Source: Oligoflexia bacterium
GTDB lineage: Bacteria; Bdellovibrionota_B; Oligoflexia; Oligoflexales; JAGOVF01
DNA: 48,153 bases
Direction: 5' to 3'
Assembly: GCA_030432875.1 (NCBI GenBank)
Contig: JAUILP010000021.1
Location: forward strand, 1-48,153
Below are positions 43,504-48,153 of this stretch, one piece after another; the first letter of the stretch is position 1; the number at the start of each line of letters is the position of its first letter. The notes beneath the pieces were generated by a model that saw only the letters and a program-made list of their open reading frames with translations, was not told the origin of the DNA and ran no database searches. The translations under genes and the position numbers were made by a program.

Positions 43504-44535
43504 AAGCGTTTCCGCCGTATCACTTGGTTGATGCCAGTGATCTAAATGGTTAAAATCAATGAGGTCAAGACATAAAATACCTTTTTGGCAAAACGCAATA
43601 TGATCATCTTCAATATTCTGTTCTCGCTGACTAAGGGGTATAAAGTTACCAAATTCTTTAAGACCCTTTTCAACCAGCTTCATCAGTTCTGGACTACTAT
43701 TTCTGTCCCGGGTTAGGCTCACGTCCGGGCTCCCGATCATATCTAAAAGAATAAGGGCTTTAAGAGGTCCCGCATCTTTCCAAATAGGCACATCAAAACA
43801 GGTCTGAGGCCCCTGACGTTCGAAATTTTTTTGACATGGGCCGAGTTTACCAGCAAGGAAACGGCTGCCATATGTATTGTCGCGCAGCTTTGATGGGTGA
43901 GACTTTATCCCATCATCCCAGTTACTGAGCACTGCCTCCTCGCCGTCAAACCAGACAAAACCGATATTGCAGGGGAGTTTACCCGCAAGATTATTTTTAT
44001 TTTTGACCAAAAAACTCACCATCTGCAAAAGCAGTATTGACGACGACGCACTGTCATTGGCGCCCACATATCTTTGGCCTGGTAATTCTTTAGAATCATA
44101 ATGCGAAGCAAAAATAACAAGACACTGCGCCTGAGGGGAGGATTCAATATAACCTAAAATATTTGCGCCATTTTTATTAAGGGTTATAGGACGCATGCTT
44201 CCGGGTGTGTAGTCACGGTTAGGCACGAGGCTTGTAAATTCCTGAACGGAAGCTTTGGCCCCCATATCCTTTAAGCGCGCCATCAGATATGCGCTGAGTT
44301 CATTTTGTCGTCTGCTGCCAAAGGGATGGGGTGAGAGGGTAAAAGCCTCAAGATCCTGAGATCCAATTTTAGTGTCAAATTGAAACGCATTAGCCCATTC
44401 TTTAGCTGCGCGCGTGTTTTTTTGACCCACGTCAGATTCGTTGTCGTTAAAACATCTCGCTCCCAAGAAAATAAAAAAGGAAAGGCCAAACAAAAGCAAA
44501 AACCTTTGTCTGGCCACTAAAAATTTTTTCGTCAC
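43444..44535 (-). CDS. Glutaminyl-peptide cyclotransferase-like M28 enzyme (363 aa)
   Basis: Resembles animal-type glutaminyl cyclases, which form N-terminal pyroglutamate, within the M28 fold. Motifs in order: ASHYDSK (143-149), GANDSASSSILLL (zinc Asp161), FVWFDGEEAV (E199/E200), NTYGSRFLAG, LILLDMIGSPD, EDDHIAF (about 310) and DHWHQPSDT (zinc H335). DDH and xWH are more typical of cyclases than of aminopeptidases, and only single-zinc ligands are kept. The N-terminus has a transmembrane or signal segment (FLLLFGLSFFIFLGARC), so it acts in the periplasm. The start follows the eno gene closely. Confidence 0.75.
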   Translation of the reverse strand: MTKKFLVARQRFLLLFGLSFFIFLGARCFNDNESDVGQKNTRAAKEWANAFQFDTKIGSQDLEAFTLSPHPFGSRRQNELSAYLMARLKDMGAKASVQEFTSLVPNRDYTPGSMRPITLNKNGANILGYIESSPQAQCLVIFASHYDSKELPGQRYVGANDSASSSILLLQMVSFLVKNKNNLAGKLPCNIGFVWFDGEEAVLSNWDDGIKSHPSKLRDNTYGSRFLAGKLGPCQKNFERQGPQTCFDVPIWKDAGPLKALILLDMIGSPDVSLTRDRNSSPELMKLVEKGLKEFGNFIPLSQREQNIEDDHIAFCQKGILCLDLIDFNHLDHWHQPSDTAETLSFESIEKIGKIALFLALSQ

Positions 44536-44550
44536 AAGACCTAAAATAAT

Positions 44551-46358
<1,808 letters not shown>

Positions 46359-46388
46359 TTGACTAACAAAAAAAATGCAGCCTATAAT
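46359..46388 (+). promoter_or_regulatory. Strong sigma70-type promoter for the multiheme cytochrome
   Basis: TTGACT (46359-46364), 18-bp spacer with an A-tract, TATAAT (46383-46388), a perfect -10. About 110 nt of leader follows to the ATG at 46502. Confidence 0.75.
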
Positions 46389-46501
46389 AGAGCATAATTA
46401 ATTTTATTAAAATTTGATAAGAAAGGGTGTTAGGCGTCTTAAAAAAAGTTTTTTTTTTAAATTCGTGTTTTTTTTTTAAAATTTTTAGGAGGGGAGTGTT
46501 T

Positions 46502-47827
46502 ATGATGAGGATGTTTAAAGGTGTTTACAGTGTCTTGCTCATTGCGGCTATTTCGCAACTGGGCTGCGAAAAAACAACAACCAAAACCGAGGCGTTTGAT
46601 GCTGAAAATGGCTGTTTTACCTGCCATACAGGCACAAGTGAAGTCGGTAAAAAAGTTTTGTGGGCGAAGGCAGGCTGGGAAGAATCAGTCCATGCACAGG
46701 GATTTGTCAAAGACATAACCTATGTTGATGCTAATGGTGATACTCAAGTCATTGGACAAGAATTTGAGGGAACAGATTCCTTCTATGCTAACGGTAGTGG
46801 ATGCCAAGTATGTCACACTGGCGAAGGCTTCCTTAAGAAACAAAATGGTGAATACGCAGATGCTGAGGCAATTGCTGCTGATGTGATCACACGTCCATCT
46901 TCAATCGGCTGTTTTACCTGTCATATGCCCCATGATACTAAAGATTTTAGCCTAACAGTCGCAGATGGAACAGAGGTTACCCTCGAATCCGGTAAGACTT
47001 ATTCTAAAACTAAAGGTAGCCTTTGTGCTTCGTGTCATATGATGCGTCTCGATGGTAAAACTGCCAATGAATCAATTTTAGCTGCAGTTCAGTCCAGTGG
47101 TATTTCTTCTCAAAGAACAGCGGTCCATCACGGTCCCCAAACCGACATGCTGTTAGGAACACCGGGAGCTACTTATGCTGGAAAAGAATATGCAAACTCT
47201 ACCCATACCACAGCAGATGGTGCAAATTGTATCACTTGCCATTTCAGTTTCCCAGAAACTCGTGCCGGTTTGTCACCTCGGGTTGGTGGTCACTCCTTTG
47301 ATATCATAAACACTGTGCATGGAAGTGATGTTGCAAGTCCTGCAGGTTGCCTCACATGCCATGCTTCCGCAAAAGCAGCAAAAATTTCAGGATCTGATGT
47401 TGGCGGATATTTAAAAGACGGCTTTGCTTATATTGACAAAGGATCAAACGGAAAAGCTCACATTCAAGCGATGAATACAGTCTTAACCGCTCTTGCTGAT
47501 CCAGACAACGGATGCGCGGGCCTTCTTGAAGATGCTATGGTCATGCTCAATAGCGGCGATACTACTAAAGGATTTACCTGGTCGACCGATGGCCGCTGCG
47601 TAATGGAAGGTATCAAATCTAAGGTAGCAAAAGATGCTAGCGCGACTGACACCTCTGATATCACAAGAGTGTTGAAAGGGATTTTCAACTGGGGTTATGC
47701 TTACTTTGAAGACCGCAGCTTTGGCCATCACAACGCCACCCTTTCTCTCCAGCTTCTTTATGATACCTGCGAAGATTTAGCTGATCTCACAAGCAACACC
47801 ACTGTTGACTGTGGCACAAGACCATAA
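46502..47827 (+). CDS. Hexaheme c-type cytochrome, putative lipoprotein (441 aa)
   Basis: Electron-transfer protein of the envelope. The ATG at 46502 follows AGGAGGGGAG. N-terminal signal to C22 (SQLGC; Gln at -3 is not ideal for a lipobox). Six CxxCH heme sites start at C38, C101, C137, C175, C243 and C283. HHGPQTDMLLG, NSTHTTADGANC and GGHSF are like blocks around hemes of respiratory multiheme cytochromes. Extra His (H64, H144, H209, H210, H235, H264, H273) can be distal ligands. The C-terminal part after about residue 310 has no heme but paired Cys. Partners are absent here, so the electron acceptor is unknown. Confidence 0.9.
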   Translation: MMRMFKGVYSVLLIAAISQLGCEKTTTKTEAFDAENGCFTCHTGTSEVGKKVLWAKAGWEESVHAQGFVKDITYVDANGDTQVIGQEFEGTDSFYANGSGCQVCHTGEGFLKKQNGEYADAEAIAADVITRPSSIGCFTCHMPHDTKDFSLTVADGTEVTLESGKTYSKTKGSLCASCHMMRLDGKTANESILAAVQSSGISSQRTAVHHGPQTDMLLGTPGATYAGKEYANSTHTTADGANCITCHFSFPETRAGLSPRVGGHSFDIINTVHGSDVASPAGCLTCHASAKAAKISGSDVGGYLKDGFAYIDKGSNGKAHIQAMNTVLTALADPDNGCAGLLEDAMVMLNSGDTTKGFTWSTDGRCVMEGIKSKVAKDASATDTSDITRVLKGIFNWGYAYFEDRSFGHHNATLSLQLLYDTCEDLADLTSNTTVDCGTRP

Positions 47828-47856
47828 TGAAAAGCTGATATTTTATTAGTCATAAT

Positions 47857-47896
47857 AAGAAGACCCATTGCTGCCCAAGCAATGGGTCTTCTTTTT
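47857..47896 (+). terminator. Strong rho-independent terminator
   Basis: Perfect 16-bp stem (47857-47872 with 47878-47893, core GACCCATTGCT/AGCAATGGGTC), loop GCCCA and a T-run to 47896. It ends the cytochrome transcript. Confidence 0.95.
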
Positions 47897-48030
47897 GAGA
47901 AAAAATCATCTTGTTTTGATAAGCATACCGGGCTTCTGCTGTTCTGAGATCGGGGAGCGGGCGTATTGCTTAACAAACAAAATAAATCCTATAAATTGCC
48001 CCCCACAAACGTCTTAATATTTTTTTACTA

Positions 48031-48153
48031 GGGCCTGTACTCACATCTAATTTAAACTATTGAAATCAAAACAGTTTCTCACGACAATCTTTTTTAAAAA
48101 ACAAAAGGAAGCTTGAGAAACATGTTACGGATGATGCTAACCGATCAAGGATG
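48031..48153 (+). mobile_element. Left end of an IS5-family-like insertion sequence (truncated by window)
   Basis: GGGCCTGTACTCACATC at 48031 resembles terminal inverted repeats of the IS427 group of the IS5 family, and it is preceded by CTA as at their CTAG/TA-type targets. A transposase-like start codon lies 91 bp in. The right end is outside the window. Confidence 0.55.
48122..48153 (+). CDS. Start of a putative IS5-family transposase (partial)
   Basis: Ten codons visible: MLRMMLTDQG with the next codon starting TG. This matches the opening of many IS5-family transposases (MLTDxQW). AAAGGAAG lies upstream. The gene continues past the window end, so completeness is unknown. Confidence 0.5.
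   Translation, partial: MLRMMLTDQG

Overview
The window reads as chromosome of a Gram-negative bacterium of moderate GC. Many proteins carry signal peptides or lipoprotein-type N-termini, and there is a beta-barrel protein, an LpoB-type lipoprotein, and YggS, YggT, RsmI, CoaBC and enolase genes. The abundance of unrecognised secreted proteins and the divergent CheA fit a Bdellovibrionota/Oligoflexia-like lineage, but this is inference from style; there is no rRNA here.

Layout. 1-110 may be the 5' end of a group II intron cut by the window edge. 112-7198 (minus strand) is a run of seven unrecognised exported, anchored or lipoprotein genes, led by a 669-residue protein behind a roughly 290-nt untranslated leader. 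7745-9066 holds a secreted protein and an HTH regulator. 9438-11441 is a paralogue of the 669-residue protein with the same promoter, the same stem-loop leader and the remains of another operon gene behind it, so the block is an old, decayed segmental duplication. 11442-12878 is mostly non-coding and has an (AT)17 tract. tRNA-Cys(GCA) follows at 12879-12955.

13026-17978 is a complete branched-chain amino-acid ABC importer operon (livF, G, M, H, K). Heme A synthase (ctaA) follows, then an intergenic region with a multi-stem palindromic element, an RluA-type pseudouridine synthase, and secreted proteins including a lipoprotein with a clan GH-A-like glycosidase domain. 23838-25816 is a COG3014-like lipoprotein plus LpoB, a likely cell-wall synthesis accessory pair. 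25977-30358 runs on the plus strand: secreted Pro-rich protein, YggS, YggT, a two-gene ABC exporter with a companion protein, and a small HNH protein.

30462-39499 is mixed: a membrane-anchored alpha-carbonic anhydrase with a His-rich linker, rsmI, an M28 peptidase lipoprotein, small lipoproteins, a beta-barrel protein, a small basic protein, a divergent CoaBC and a PlsC acyltransferase. 39529-43277 is a chemotaxis-type operon (STAS-like protein, CheA, CheW), in which CheA carries four copies of an unusual acidic/LMD motif. Then come a glutaminyl-cyclase-like metalloenzyme, enolase, and a hexaheme c-type cytochrome with a strong promoter and a perfect terminator. The right edge enters an IS5-family-like insertion sequence at about 48031.

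The most novel-looking material is the 1-11.8 kb region: a secreted multi-protein operon and its duplicated lead gene, each expressed from a near-identical promoter and structured leader, with an HTH regulator between them. Functions there are unknown; I describe architecture only.
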